From NCBI GenBank assembly GCA_029224185.1, contig CM055199.1, positions 12,925,089 through 12,989,088 of the forward strand: a stretch of 64,000 bases of DNA, in the 5' to 3' direction. This DNA comes from Karalla daura. Its lineage: Eukaryota > Chordata > Actinopteri > Chaetodontiformes > Leiognathidae. This document shows, in pieces, positions 1 through 13,164 of this stretch; position 1 is the first letter of the stretch; each line of letters begins with the position of its first letter. The notes beneath the pieces were generated by a model. That model searched no databases, had not been told where the DNA came from, and worked only from the letters and a program-made list of their open reading frames with translations. A program made the position numbers and the translations under genes.

Positions 1-206
1 AGATAACCCAAACATCCTGTCTGACTAAAGAAAATGAGTTTCATAAATGCTCGGTTTGGCCTACTTCCTCCTTGGGACGTGTTCGTTTCTTTGAATTCCA
101 TGATCAGTGATACTTTTTCCCCTTTGAGGGAGAGATGGCTGTGAAGTTGTGACCAAGCACATCTGTTCAGCTGATGGCAGGACACACAGTACTAAGTATG
201 GGAAGC

Positions 207-259
207 GTGTGTGTATGTGTGTGTCTGTGTGTGTGCACGTGTGTGTGTGTGTTTGTGTG
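207..259 (+). repeat. GT-rich microsatellite
   Basis: Imperfect (GT)n with interruptions (tat, ctg, cac). Its complement (CA)n lies about 107 bp downstream, so the two tracts form an inverted pair. An open frame crosses both tracts but is only translated dinucleotide repeat. Confidence 0.95.
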
Positions 260-365
260 AACTACTGAATGAAGCCTGGAATGTGGATCATGGAAAAGCA
301 AAGTTTAGAACTCAGAACTTTGCTCAGCATAGAGTCCTGTCATCTAAGTTAAAACATCTCCTGTT

Positions 366-415
366 CACACACTTGTGCACACACACACACACGCACGCAC
401 ACTCACACACACAAA
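366..415 (+). repeat. CA-rich microsatellite
   Basis: Imperfect (CA)n with ttg, gca and act interruptions. It could pair in inverted orientation with the GT tract at 207-259. Confidence 0.95.
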
Positions 416-3400
416 CAAAGGCACATGGTAATGTAAAGTCTGCGCACTTTTCACCGCCTGCATAGGGAAATTCTCCCCATCTCCACATGAATGTCTGCTT
501 TGACTAAACACAGCACAGCATGACTGTCTTCACAGACATCAAACAGTCAGAAACAAGCGCTCGCACAGCGAAGCCTCAGCTAACCTCTATGCATGTACAA
601 TATTCCATCTGTGTCGCCGTCCTCGCCAGCAAATATAAAACCATCATTACCAAAGCCGGACCATCTGAAATACTTGAACTCGCGGCGCCATGTACAATAG
701 CTCAATTTTATGTGCAACATTACAGCAAGCTGATTTTAATCGCCTAACAATAATGATGATTAGTAAATGTCCGGCCCTCGTCGCAGTCCCTGTGTCGTAG
801 TTGCGCTAGATCGGAACAAAAAGCGTCATTTCGGAGCAAGACGCTCTTCAATAAGCTGTGTGTCCAATGCGGTGGAGCTCAGCCCATCACGCAGGCCTCG
901 GCGATGTCTCAACCATTAAAAGCTTATTTCATTACACTTCCCAAGTGACAGTTTAAGTGCCAAAGTCACCTCTATTAATGGTGCTTTCCCGAGTGAAGCC
1001 GTCTAATGATCAATGACAAAACAATGTCTCTGAAAAAGGCAAAATACTGTAATAAAAAACGGGAACACGAGGTATATCCAAAACGTGTAACACAGGCTTC
1101 ATCAACAATCCACTAACACAAGGGTTCAATCACATATCTCCAAGAGCACTTAAGACGGCGATTTTAATCGGTGCGTAATGATGCTGATCGATAAGGGGTG
1201 TGTATTTGAAGGACAAACATGTGTTTTGAGTCCGCTTTACTTAATGAGTGTCTTTGTCCAATCACGCTCTGTGATTAAGTGTGACAGTAGCGCCGCTAGA
1301 AGCATCCTGAGCCACAGGCTGTCAGTCACAATGTCTTTGGTCACAGAATATCTGAGAAAAATAGCAGCTAGGGTATGACGGCGACTTTTATAAAGGTCAG
1401 TGAACACAGCTATAGTCTTCTCATGGAGAATCTAAATGTGTGACACTCTCTATCCCTCTCCCTTGGGGGGATGCAGTGAAATATTACTGCCCTGATTTCT
1501 TTTAATTATTATTATTTATTTTTTATTATTTTGCAATGAGGCAATCTATCCCGATATTCAATTCCGCAGAAAAAAAATGACTTCCTCTTGTGTAGCATTT
1601 AATTTGGAGAATGAGCTGAAGCTTGTTAGTTCATTAAGTCCACTCGCTGTGGAACCTCTTACCCTGATGGTCAGCTAATCACTGGGAAGATCTGATTGCT
1701 GCCAAGTGTCCCTGTCCACTTGATGTGATGGCGGTGTCTCACTCGTGATTACTGAGCGCCGCGGCTAAGTTCCTTTGCATAAGAGGGACAACTGAATGCC
1801 GTTTTCCATAAATGTGACAAATTTGACCTTTTTGACAATGAGCAATAACTTCCTATTCCATTGTGATGCTCGAAAATGAACTAAATTTTTGAGACATGCA
1901 ATGCTGCAATATGATACATGGAACAGAGATGTAACAAACGTGCAGTAAACACAACTCTTGTGTCCTTCTACCCTGTAAAATACAGAGACCAGTGTTGGTA
2001 TTGTCATACGGTAATAGTCTGCATTCATCATCAAGGTGTGACAACAAATCTCAGTGATTTTTAAGATCTATAGCTATCGTGTGAAGCATGTCTACTCCTC
2101 CTTAAATGGGTGATAATCTAGTTCTCTGGTGTTCACACAGAAGCTATGGATTCATCAAAAATGTCTCATGCTATTTTAGAAGTTTCAAGGTGCGGGCATA
2201 TCGAGGTCATGCTCATTTGGCAGCCATACGTTGACTTTATGCTGACTGGCTGTTTTTGCAACTTTTTCTACAGCTACAGTTATACAGCTAAGGAATATAT
2301 ACATGCAGCCTTACTCTGTGTGTTTGTGCAAGAATCAAAGGAGAAATCGTTGTGTTATGTTCATGACACACTTGAATTTTACAACACACGCTATCTCTCT
2401 CAGATTCCCCCTGCATTTCAATCACCAAAAATTGCATAGAAATCCTGCAAAGCCATTGTATTTTTTTATTATTCCTATATTGATATTAATAAGAAAAAAC
2501 AAGCCCCCAGCTGTAAATTGCACCAAACCTTTTACACAAAATTTAAGGCATCATTTTTCCTATAGGGTCACAACACTGGCCAGGATGTGCAACCCACTAA
2601 TACCAAGCATGAATCAAATATGAGCCTTCAAGGAAACCTAATCGATACCTGCAGTGTCGTTGGTGACAACCAAAGAGTGGAATCTATGCAGATGTGAAGA
2701 ACATTTCCACTGCTTGTGGGCTGAATACAGTACATGACCTGGAATGAATGTGCTCTCAATCAGCCAATCAATTGGTAATGCTGGGGGTGATAGTGAGTAA
2801 ACTAATCCCTCGGGTGGCTCGGGGGAAATCTGGATTATATTGCATTCCCACTCAGCAACGACTGTTTCTGCTAGAAGCCAGAGCAGACTAATCAAACAAC
2901 ATTACTGTAGACGATCGATAGACAGACAAATTGATGTATTGTTCCACATCCCGGCCCATTTGATTCAAAATTTGATTAAAGGCTCATTCGCACCTTCGGA
3001 TCATTTTTGCTAGTTTAAATGAAGCTGTCAGATAGATGAGATATCGTGTTTGTTCCGGTGCCCATGTGCTTGTGCCTGTTTGGTGCAATTCTTGCATGGA
3101 AATGTTCGCACAAACGGGAGGAAATAAACTTTATGCAGCACAAACAGAACATCTGTACTAAATAGTGAATGAAAATACCTTGTTGTGCCTTATCTGAGCA
3201 AAGCAAAGGGAAATCTACAAGAGTGACAAAGAATCAGCCCCACAAAGGTTAGGAGTTGGGCATCCTCAGCGGTAATTCAGTGATTCGTAGCTGTCTCTTT
3301 GATACGGAGAGTATGTCTCCATAACCACTGTGTGTTTCTGAAAAAAAAAAGAAACATGAGTGCGATATTCTTTGAAAACAGCAGGTTTACAGAAGATAAT

Positions 3401-4098
3401 AATGTACATCGGCATAGTATCAGTATTGAAATGAAGCCGATATCTGCAAACTGTGGGTTAAAGTGTGTGTATATGTCAGTGAAGGGTTTTAGGACGGGTG
3501 GGGGGGTATAATGCATATAACCTGGCTATGTAGTCTAGTGCCCACTATCAGTTGAGAGGAGCTGCATACATTTCTTTCACAAATAATCTAATCTTTTTAA
3601 TTTGAGAGATAAGGCAGAATTGACTGTAATTATGTGCAGCTGGGTCTGTGAGGAATTCATAAAAAAAAATGAGGCTAAGCCCATCTGCTGACTGGGAAAC
3701 TGGGGGAGGCAGCGACATAGGAGGGAGGGAGAGAGAAAGAATGAAAGGAAGAGACTCTAAAATCATTAAATCAGCCACTATCTCCTCTCCTCTGTCACTC
3801 AGAGAGAAAAAAGAGGCACTAATGAAATATTAATGCCTTCCTTATTTTGAGATTTACATTAATCTTTCCTCTCTCCTTCTGTCTGTCTCTCTCTTCCTCT
3901 CCCCCTCCATGTCTCCGTATTTGAAAGCTGCGCTCGGGATGACTTGAATATATATTTCTAATGAGACGCTCGCGCTGCAGAACGTCTCATTTTTCTACCT
4001 GTTTTGCAATCCAAAGTTGCATATATTGCACAGCAAATACGGTGGTGCTTACGAGGGGAGGGAATGAGACAAGTGGGGAAGGGGCGGGGGCGGCGGGG
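416..4098. other. Unique non-coding stretch, no gene recognised
   Basis: Open frames here are all under 130 codons, overlap on both strands and resemble no protein I know. There are two unique, moderately AT-rich blocks that look more like regulatory DNA than neutral sequence: about 1590-1760, and about 3780-3960 with TAAT-type words and an imperfect dyad near 3815-3837. Conservation is untested. Short CT- and GA-rich patches occur near 3720-3750 and 3870-3910. Confidence 0.6.
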
Positions 4099-4124
4099 TG
4101 CGTGTGTGCGTGTGTGTGTGTGTG
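4099..4124 (+). repeat. GT microsatellite
   Basis: (GT)n with gcg interruptions, directly after a G-rich stretch at 4080-4098. Confidence 0.95.
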
Positions 4125-4321
4125 AGGACTGTGGCGCTTGATCTGAAAGTGAAAAGACAGAGAGAATGAGAATGAAAGCAAGAACAAGAGACTGAATGAG
4201 AGAGCAAGAGGGAGAGACTGCGGCGGAGGCGACGGTAGCAGAGGAGCGGGCGTTCAGAGAGGAATGTGGCAGTTTCCTCTGGCCTTGTCCCATTTGGCAG
4301 AAGTTCAAATGAGGGAGCAAA

Positions 4322-4341
4322 ACACACACACACACACACAA
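4322..4341 (+). repeat. (CA)n microsatellite
   Basis: About ten pure CA units followed by a short A-run. Confidence 0.95.
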
Positions 4342-4544
4342 AAAGAGCCTGGGTGTGGATGCTCCCAGGAGGTGGGAAGGGAATTAGCAGTGTGTCAGGT
4401 AAACTAGCTGCAGTTTTCTCAATGTCCGCCCCCACTGAGACCCGAAGCAAAAGCAAACCTGACACCACCAACGCTCTCCCTCTCTCTCTCACATACACAC
4501 ACACAGCTTTAAGTACCAAAGTGTTAGAATTGCCTCAGACGTGC

Positions 4545-4547
<3 letters not shown>

Positions 4548-4573
<26 letters not shown>
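4548..4573 (+). repeat. (CA)13 microsatellite
   Basis: Pure CA repeat of 13 units followed by 'tacaaag'. Confidence 0.95.
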
Positions 4574-4575
<2 letters not shown>

Positions 4576-5184
4576 CAAAGCTAAATATGAAACCTGATGT
4601 CAACCCCTGCAAAACTGCTATGTATGCTCTCGACTTTGGAATGGGGTTGAGAAATTGGAAAGTGTAAGGTCCCCTGATACAGATCAAAACTGTTTTACCA
4701 TGGCGATTTTGATACCAGCCCTCCACTTACATACAAGATGTGGAAACACTGAAACAGCTGCAATTCTTTTTTTTTTTTGTTGCCACTGAGCCTCGAAACA
4801 ATGCAGGTGCGGATAAGTACGGGTGGTATGGAACATTGACTCTGGAAGTGAGCGTTCCTCTGCACCGTGCTGCCTACTGCTATCCCATCAGTGCTTCATC
4901 ATTCCCAGGGCGAGACTTTCCTGGCAGAACTGAGCATTCCCATGCTGTCCTACACTACCCGGTAATTTCCCCATAGTGTTTCCCTTTGCAGCTACATACA
5001 TTCACCGCACAGACGCGCGAGTTTCACCCTCCGGCAACCAAAGCACAAGTGTGGCACGCTCGAACGTGCTGGTGTGGCACACGTGCACCACGCGCACCAC
5101 AGCAAATGGCAAACTGCAGGAAGGATGCTGTCGCTGCTATACTGTCTGATGCTGTTATGCCTGTAGGGGTGTATGTGCAGATCA
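4574..5184. other. Unique stretch with a T12 run
   Basis: No gene recognised. It contains a T12 homopolymer at 4767-4778. The remaining sequence is moderately GC-rich and unique, without a recognisable domain in any frame. Confidence 0.6.
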
Positions 5185-5206
5185 GTGTGTGTGTGTGTGT
5201 GTGTGT
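5185..5206 (+). repeat. (GT)11 microsatellite
   Basis: Eleven pure GT units, 37 bp upstream of a 26-base G run. Confidence 0.95.
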
Positions 5207-5243
5207 ATGTGAACGCGTGGTGCAGTGGAGGTGATGTTAGGGT

Positions 5244-5269
5244 GGGGGGGGGGGGGGGGGGGGGGGGGG
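5244..5269 (+). repeat. Poly-G run (G26), quadruplex-prone
   Basis: Twenty-six consecutive G as given. On the opposite strand this reads C26 followed, after 37 bp, by (AC)11. The same order occurs at 33,412 and 60,206. The length of such a homopolymer is unreliable in most sequencing data. Confidence 0.95.
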
Positions 5270-5312
5270 CATGTGGGTGCGGGGTGGGTGCATGTGCTAA
5301 GGAAAAAAAAAA

Positions 5313-6148
5313 GGTGACACTATGCAGTGCCAATCACTGTGATAGACACTCTTCATCTTCCACGGAGACTGAGGACAACAAAGAGCTTTGTTAATAGGCA
5401 GACGTGGCTCAGAGGACACTCCAGACCGCCTTCTAACCCTGACACTCAGAAGCAGACGCACATTATTATTAGGACACGATAATTGGCTCGTTTTACGACG
5501 TATGACTCCACACTATGGGGATCTTATTTGCGCATGCGTAACCTGGCAAGAGACAGGGGGTGTATTTAAGAAATGAATTAATCAGACATGCGTGGTCGGT
5601 TACAATTACGAATAGTGTAAAGGTGAAAATCGCCAAACAGAATGAAATACTGGCATCTGTAAAGATGTTTTCCAAGATAATGAGACCGCACGGGCTGTAA
5701 AAACAAACAGGAAAACTGCTAACACAGCAACAAGTAACGTGAATTCATCTAAAACCCTGGACAACCATCCTGCTCCTTACACCCCAAACATCCCCGCAGC
5801 GCTATCATCATCATGTTTATCACCGTCATAAATGGCACCAAGGCATTACTGATTGTTTATCCAGTCATTTAGTTGCCATGTGTCAATCTAAATATTTTAG
5901 TATTTCTCCTAAACAGGCCCAGAGAGCCTCGACTGGAAAAGCATCCTAAACAGCATGTGCTTCTTCAGAGGCATGGGAGTAGTAGATGAGTAGAAGTCGA
6001 GCTGAGTAGAACTCGTGAGCAAAAAGTCTAGAAGGCACCTTGACAATGTGTGTTTTTACTTCTCTTCTCCAGGAAAAAAAAAAGAGGGAATGGGGGCAAA
6101 ATTGATTCAGAGGCTATTCTTGAAAATATGTATGAGTGATGCTGCTAG
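5313..6148. other. Unique non-coding stretch
   Basis: No gene recognised. An A10 run at 5303-5312 precedes it. The rest is unremarkable unique sequence, with a short AT-rich region around 5870-5920. Confidence 0.55.
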
Positions 6149-6260
<112 letters not shown>

Positions 6261-6326
6261 CAGTCTGAGCTACGGACTTCCATAATCCTGGAAGGTTTAG
6301 CGCCGCTGTGCTGTGATTGGTTAGAC

Positions 6327-6347
6327 ATTACATCAGGGTGATGTAAT
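6327..6347. promoter_or_regulatory. Perfect dyad with two ATF4/CEBP-like half elements
   Basis: Arms ATTACATCA (6327-6335) and TGATGTAAT (6339-6347) are perfect reverse complements around a GGG centre. TGATGTAAT fits the published CEBP-ATF response element consensus TGATGnAAn, and the other arm gives the same match on the opposite strand. A reverse CCAAT box (ATTGG) is at 6316-6320. The dyad sits in the 206-bp spacer between two long CT tracts. Regulatory function is inferred from motif match only. Confidence 0.35.
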
Positions 6348-6455
6348 ACTCCTAGGACTGGCTAGAGTGTCGGGCATGGGGAGGGAGTAAGGGAGGAGGG
6401 GGGTGGCTGGGCTGAGTACTGAGCGAGGAGAGGGATGGGGGGGGTTATTGAGCAG

Positions 6456-6460
<5 letters not shown>

Positions 6461-6529
<69 letters not shown>

Positions 6530-6533
6530 TCTC
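6461..6533 (+). repeat. Long (CT)n microsatellite, second of a pair
   Basis: About 73 bp of CT repeat with one 'ctcact' interruption near its end. It is separated from the first CT tract by 206 bp of unique DNA that becomes G-rich (6378-6445). Confidence 0.97.
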
Positions 6534-8704
6534 GCCTGCAGCCAGTGAGTGTGCATGTGCAGCCGCCACAGAAAGCCTCTAATCCCAAAGCACACAGCAG
6601 TGCTTTGGAGAAGGAGGGAAATAATCAAGACTGTTTCCATAGGCCCCCATCTAAAGGCTGGAGATAAGCTTTGCTGTGCATGCTGCCGTGTGTACTGGTA
6701 GCAGCTGTGTGTATTGGGGATACATACACAAAGCAGAAATGGGATTTTTGGGGGACTGAAATTCAATCATTAATTGCAAATAGACAGAGGAGAGGAAGAT
6801 GATTGTTTGGCAGGGACAGAAAATGCCAAGGCATTTGGTGTTTGTGCATAATGACTCATAGCCAATTTCTCACTTCAGTGCAAGGTGCTTTTTCATGGAT
6901 CCAAACGTGTTAAACCATATCTCTGACTCTAGATGAGGTTTGTGAACAGCAATGCCCAGGGCACAAGCAAGGTGTTTTCACCTGATTGCTTTCATACCAT
7001 GGTAGACAATGCTTTGAAATATGAAAACAAACTGATGTTGGCGAAATGAATGAGGAGTTAAAAAAAACACAGCAACCATTCAGATTGATACATGAAGTGA
7101 CTGATGGTGCAAAATATTTTGTCTAATAAAACTACTTAATAAAAAGAGGACGGCTTTGCTAGACGAAGCAACACAATCTCATCCGTTTTCCATGCCCATG
7201 AATATGATCAGTAGAAAAGTTAATCCAAACAGGAAAACCTGTATAAGTTATGAAAACCGATGAAACTGCACGTTTGTTGTGTTACTTCAAATACCTATTT
7301 ACATAAATCCATAAATCTCTATTTTTGGTACCTGTTAACAATAATGCAGTGGTAATTCTGACTGTGACAGAACAACCACTGAACCTTTTGCTAATTTATT
7401 TCGACACTGTATAACATGCAACGTGTCTCACAAAACACAGATACTTGTCAACTTGTGAACATCAAGGAGGATGTATAATTAAATTATTGTGTGACAAGCT
7501 CGTCCCTCTGTCGCTGACGCACCACGTCTGCATCTCCTGTAACAACAAAAATCGTCCTTGTTGACATATATTCCTCTGAAACCTCGGCAGTCTGATTCAC
7601 ACCCCTGAAAGGAGAGAGAGTGTCAATACACAGCGGACAAAAGCAGGTTTAGCCGCCTCGAATCCAGACCGTCACTGTACTCTTTATGACAAATAACAAG
7701 AAAAGACGACACACTTTTCCACAGTTCAAGGACGTGTGAAGTGCAGCACTTGACATGGCCATGATCTCTATTACCAAACATTAGGACAGCCAAATATTAA
7801 AATGGCCTTCCAAACTGGAGGTCAGGCTTTTGTAGCATCCAAATAAACGGTACACTCTGAGCCTGTGATTTGGCCCTAAGGCTCCATGGATGTCTTCCAT
7901 CTGTGAGTTTATTTGGAGGGGAAAATGCTCTCTGTTGCCCATATTTACGGATAATGAATTCAGAGTGCTGAGGCAACTACAGGTAAATATGGCAAAATGC
8001 ATTCTTCATTTGGAATACTGTAAATAAAAAGAGGGTGCTTATGAGCCCAAAAATGCACTTGCTTTTAACCGAGTGTTTCTGTGAAATAGGATTGGTGGGG
8101 AAAATAAGCCTGAGGAGACTTGCTGAATTTTTGAGCTCACTATGGAAGGAGACATTGAATAATGGAAAGAGACATTGAATAAAACGCGCAAGCTAAAATT
8201 ATTAAAGGTTAAAAGAACATGGCTTGAAAGCCTGACAGAACTTATTTACTGAAAATTGTGTCATAACCCTCTTCAAAACCGGTTTAAGGTCATTCATAGC
8301 TCGGAGTAAAAATCACTTCCTCATCTCCCGTTAAACTATAAAGTCAAACTAAGCAGGAGCTGGATCTTTTTAGAAGACCGAACATGTGTACTCTGCATTG
8401 TATTCAGAGACCTTTAGAGGCAGGTAATGTTTATTCATTAACACAAATCGAGCAATCTAACTTCCTGTTGACGGGCACACTCTCAACATGCTGTCAGCCA
8501 CCAAACTGATGTAAAACCTCTGCGGTATTATGAAAGCAGAGTCGGACAGCCTTTGAATGAAACTGGGGGAGAAACAAAAACTACCTGAATGACAACTTGT
8601 CAGAATGAAAGACTGCCACTTCTTACTTTGCTTCAGGCTAGGAATGGAAACTAGATATTGACTACAATGATCTCACTCAGACAGACACACAAGCAGGCAC
8701 GCCG
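6534..8704. other. Unique non-coding stretch
   Basis: No gene or repeat family recognised. Open frames are under 75 codons. The only internal repeat noticed is a 20-bp tandem duplication at 8142-8181. Confidence 0.6.
8142..8181 (+). repeat. 20-bp tandem duplication
   Basis: Two adjacent 20-bp units (8142-8161 and 8162-8181) share 'agacattgaata' and differ at one base (gga versus aga). Confidence 0.9.
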
Positions 8705-8721
8705 ACACACACACACACACA
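8705..8721 (+). repeat. Short (AC)n microsatellite
   Basis: About eight pure AC units. Confidence 0.9.
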
Positions 8722-9200
8722 CCCTGATGCAGAGATACAGTGGCTGCTCCTGGTTAGTTCAGAGGCTGTCTCCACATTTTGCTTGTTTAATTGTTACAGC
8801 TAAAGCACTAATTAGAGCCACTAAAGCAACACGATCAAAAGATGAGCTTTCTGTAGCTTTAAGTGTCCTGTCTTTGCTCCCCATGGGAAGTCTGCATTAA
8901 ATATCACCGGCGTCTGAAAGGACTCTGCGTGTGTGTGTCCCAGACGCTCTCCGTCTGTGAATATAATTCCTTTAAATTTACCCTTTTTGTACAACCTTTC
9001 AGCAGGGAGCACTGCTCTCCACCAGCCAGCCTGTCTGCGCTGTGCTCCGATAGTCCATCGCTGACTGTACTGCAACATGTTGTAACGCGTATCCCTCTGC
9101 AGTCACGTCTCCGTGTTTATGCCCCTGCCTGCATTGTCTGTGCTGGTATACGGCTGTCTGGAGAGCGCAGCGCTCCTCTAGCTGTGACAGAGGTCAGCGA
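8722..9200. other. Unique stretch upstream of a promoter-like segment
   Basis: No gene recognised. CpG dinucleotides become more frequent from about 9050 onward, leading into the CRE/TATA segment. Confidence 0.5.
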
Positions 9201-9349
9201 GTGCTCAGAGCACAGCTGACGTCATGCTGCTGCAACCCCGCAGACACACCAGCAGGCAGGCAGACGGACGGGCCGACAGACAAACCCAAGGAGCAGGCTG
9301 GGTGTATTTATAGCCGCTCTGCCTATGCATCCTCACAGCAAGCCGCATG
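9201..9349 (+). promoter_or_regulatory. Promoter-like segment: CRE plus TATA-like box
   Basis: A full palindromic cAMP-response element TGACGTCA lies at 9217-9224. A TATA-like TATTTATA lies at 9305-9312, about 80 bp downstream. A short palindrome GTGCTC-A-GAGCAC sits at 9201-9213. Surrounding DNA has more CpG than most of the window. CRE-to-TATA spacing of this order is usual for cAMP-responsive promoters. An initiation site would be expected near 9335-9345. The first ATG after it (9347) opens only 34 codons and resembles nothing known. It may be a promoter of a non-coding transcript, a distal element, or chance. Confidence 0.3.
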
Positions 9350-10634
9350 GCCAGTTACGCCCCGAAGGCAAACCCATCCCGAACATGTTGTGTTTATTAC
9401 AGTATGTGGCATCCACAAGTCCGCATGCTACAAGTACAAGCGTTCAAGTGACTCCGTCTCTGTAAAGACACAGATACCGCGCGTCAGGCGCTCAAGTTGT
9501 GTGATCACGTCCGATAAATCATCCTCTCTTTCCCACCTCGTGGAAAGGTGTGCATGCTGGAATGTTCCTCTCCCACGGTTAATGAACACATTCTGCTACA
9601 CACCAGCTAATAACGCAGTCAGGATGTGCGCTTAGCACAATGCTTTACACCATTACTTATCTAATAAACTGTAGGAGGCAACTGCCATTAGCACTGGCAC
9701 TGATGCTGATATTCACCTCCCACTGGCAGGTTCCTGCAAGCTAATCTGCCGTACACTGTATGCAAATATGAAACTGTTACTGTCAGGATGCAGTCTAATT
9801 CCACATTATTCTCCGGGTAGTGGCCCAATCAGGTTGACTTTGAAATGGATCGTGGGTGATTAGCCGGGAATGCTGGGAGAATGCCGAGGTCTCTCTGGTG
9901 AACCTCGCAGCTGGTGCCGGAGTCAGCGGAGCAACGATCCAGGTAATTAATTCTTTGACAAGCATCAGTGATTTGGAAAATCAGTAAGAATGGCAGACGC
10001 TGATCAAAAGGGAAACACGTGGAGTGATGTTTAAACAGTGGGCGTTCGAGGCGTCAGTCATGCAGGGGCCCAGACACGGGGCCCAAAGCCCAAACACCAC
10101 AATGCACTGAGCTGACTATCAAACAACAGCAGGCTGGAGGATACCCGGGGTGTTTTGGATTGACACTAACCGAAATGCAGGAAGTTATGCACAGAGTGCT
10201 GCACACACACATCCAATTAATAGAAATTAATTCATTCAGCAAGTACGTCTCCACATGGATGCACGCGCACACACTCACAGGCGGGCAGGCAAACGTATCC
10301 ATATATATACCAGCATGCATTCAGTCTCATATGCATAGTATAAACACAGCATTACAATGCACTCAACATGTACAGTAAACAACTCATGTATATGGACTCG
10401 ATGCAAAAATACAGATAAACCACACATGGATATTCCAGTCACAAATCTGCGCATGCAGAACAAACACTATGAATGTACACCACAGGAATATAACTCAATA
10501 TACACATGGACATGAGGTAAAGATCAATTCATTTTCAGTATTTATTATACATATTGCGCTAAGCCTATATCTGTTGAATGAAATGCAAACAATGGCATAA
10601 TATTCATGGGCATGAGATCACATAGATGCAGGGG
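9350..10634. other. Unique non-coding stretch
   Basis: No gene recognised. A POU octamer ATGCAAAT is at 9760-9767. A 144-codon frame spanning 9201-9635 has no recognisable family, signal or domain and is treated as chance. Confidence 0.5.
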
Positions 10635-10656
10635 CACACACACACACACACACACA
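10635..10656 (+). repeat. (CA)11 microsatellite
   Basis: Eleven pure CA units. Confidence 0.95.
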
Positions 10657-13164
10657 GCACTCTTCATAAATACATGAGAGGTTGGGTTGACGTTACTGCC
10701 ATATCCTTGATTAAATCATGCGTATATCCTTTATTTGATTGTATGGGTAGAGGAAAAGAACACACAAGGCGAAAAACCGTAATGAAACATCATCGGCATG
10801 GCTATTACGGACACACTGTCCAGAATACAAATTCCCCATGCAGGTATTTGTTTTCTTCCATCAGTATTCATTATGCGGGCGAATGTATCATTGGAGTGTA
10901 GCTATTGATCCTGTATTAAATCTCATTGTTATATTCCTATTCAGCAGCGAGCCAGGTGAAGGAAAAAAAGAAGGGTGACCAAATGTCATGGTGACAACAT
11001 GCAGCATTGTCAAAGGTAGCTTTATCGATCAAGATAGACAGAGAGAGAGAGAGAGAGGGGAGATATTTCAGTAGGACCCCAACCGTCTGACATTTTAGAA
11101 AAGCTGTCCTTTCTATTTTGTCACCCTCTATTGTTGCACACAAAGAGCATAGATGCCTTGACTGAGGCAATTTGAGTTATGGCCTTCGCACCCAGCCGAG
11201 CCAGTGAGCAGGTTCAGCTGTGGCTCTGCAAAGTACGCGCTCTTGTTCATTATATTTATCAGTGGTAATTTCACAATCCACATGCTGTGTTTCTGAGAAG
11301 GTGGGCCGAGCATTGTGCTGGCATCTTGCTTTGACATTTTAAAGGCCTTGCTGTCATACTTTATCAGCGGTTAATCTGAAACACACTGTGGACGTACGCT
11401 CCGGATTGATGAGGGTCCAATTAGCTTGCCAGCCGTGTGCCGCTATTCTTCAGACAACTTAGATGACTCAGAAATGTCCCCAGTGGGACTTCAGTTCCTT
11501 TCTTTTACCTCTCAGATCCAAGTGAAAGCAAGTGGTCTGCGGACTGAGGGAGCACGCTGAAGTATACAAGCGAGTGGATGTGGATGACTAAATGAGTGTT
11601 GTCGTACCAAAGCTGAACTGCCACCAAACATGCCAGATTGGAGCATAAACACAATACGGGCTCACTAGTGTTGCACTGTGTTGACCAGAGAGAAAGCCGG
11701 TGGCTGTGTGGTAATGCAGGTCAGAAGGTGTGGAAGCTTGCTGGCTGAACTCAATAATGGTCGCCCCCTGTGTGTCTGACTCACTCAGGTAATTAGCACA
11801 GACTTGCATTTTCCCAGCGTATGGCTTTAAGCGCCAGTCTGGATCAAAATGGCATGTCATACCACATTATATGCAACACCACTCCACGGCAACAGCTCTC
11901 CAGCCAGCTTTGCTCTTCCTCAGGTTCCCTGGATGTTTATCTGCTGCTTGGACTAGAAAATCTCCACGCTCATTGTTTTGCAGCAGGGGGAACCGAAGAG
12001 CGGATTAAGTAGATCTCCTGATCTATGGAATGGCCTTACATTGCAAGGCTCCAACAGGAAGAGCCTTGGCTCTCTCTAAAAGGAGTCCCACTTTCTTTTC
12101 AGCAAACTGCGATCAGACCCCTGTCAATCAGGTTGGTTGGTCCAAGGCCAAAAAAGGACTGTGGCTCCATTCTGAGTGGACAGCACAGAGGATTTTTTTT
12201 TATTGTGAATAAAACCAGAGTAAAGAACCTGTTTTAAAGCCATTTTCACCACTGCAGAATAACTACAAACTTCATCATGTGTAAAAAAAAAAAGAAAAAG
12301 CTTCACTGCAAAAGTAGATTAATAATTAAAGCTTACAAAAACCAACCTCTTCAGTCTGCTCCGTAGTCACATTTGAGCCCCTTACAAGCTACACAGGTAC
12401 AAAAAGGTCACAGAGCTGTATAACCAGCCCTCTAACCCCAGCACATCAGGTGGCATGCATATAAACCAGCTACACTGAACAACATTACTACTTCCACTGA
12501 AGAAAAGCAAAATCATGTCAGATGTTGGACATAAACAGATCCCCATGCTTTGGCATAGTTAGAGAAGTCACACTGCTGGGTCTTATTTTTCAAAACACAA
12601 AGATATCAAAAACACACTTCAAGAATCAGCTCATTCTTAAATCACCACTGAGCATCACAACAACAAGCAACTAATCTGAATTAAAGCGAGCAAATGGGCT
12701 AATTTACATAAACAGAAAGCCTGTGTAGCAAGAGGATTCTGAGTAAATCCAGTCATCACCTATCTGTGATGACATTTATTCAACATAATTAAATCTACTT
12801 TAAAAGTGCTATCACTGGAAACTGGAGGCATTTCTGCTGGCTTGTGACAAGGCAAAGCAGCCTTCTTTTCAACATGGTCACCAGGGAAAAAGTGAACACA
12901 CTGTATTTGAGTTACATTGGTGGAAGAAGCCCAAACCTCTAAAGGTGTTCACCAGCATTCAATCAGCTCAACCATATCTGGCAGCAGATCTCAATTTATG
13001 TATTATCCATGTCCTGAAACAATATCCAAGTTAGGTTTGTTGGTACTCATAGGTCCATGGGATGTCAGTCCAAGCAAGTCAGGAGATTCATGTCCAAGTA
13101 CAGTTTCCTGCTCGTGTCTTGAGTTCCCCTTGGTGCTGGCTCCGGGTTGGTCCAGGCTCAGAGT
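10657..13164. other. Unique non-coding stretch
   Basis: No gene recognised. It holds a (GA)n stretch at 11,041-11,057 and A/T runs near 12,193 and 12,285. From about 12,300 on, the DNA is AT-rich and could resemble a 3' untranslated region on the minus strand, but no coding exon was found that would anchor it. Confidence 0.5.

Noticed and set aside
9201..9635. 144-codon frame after the CRE
   Set aside because: Starts upstream of the predicted initiation site, has no domain or signal, and overlaps other open frames.
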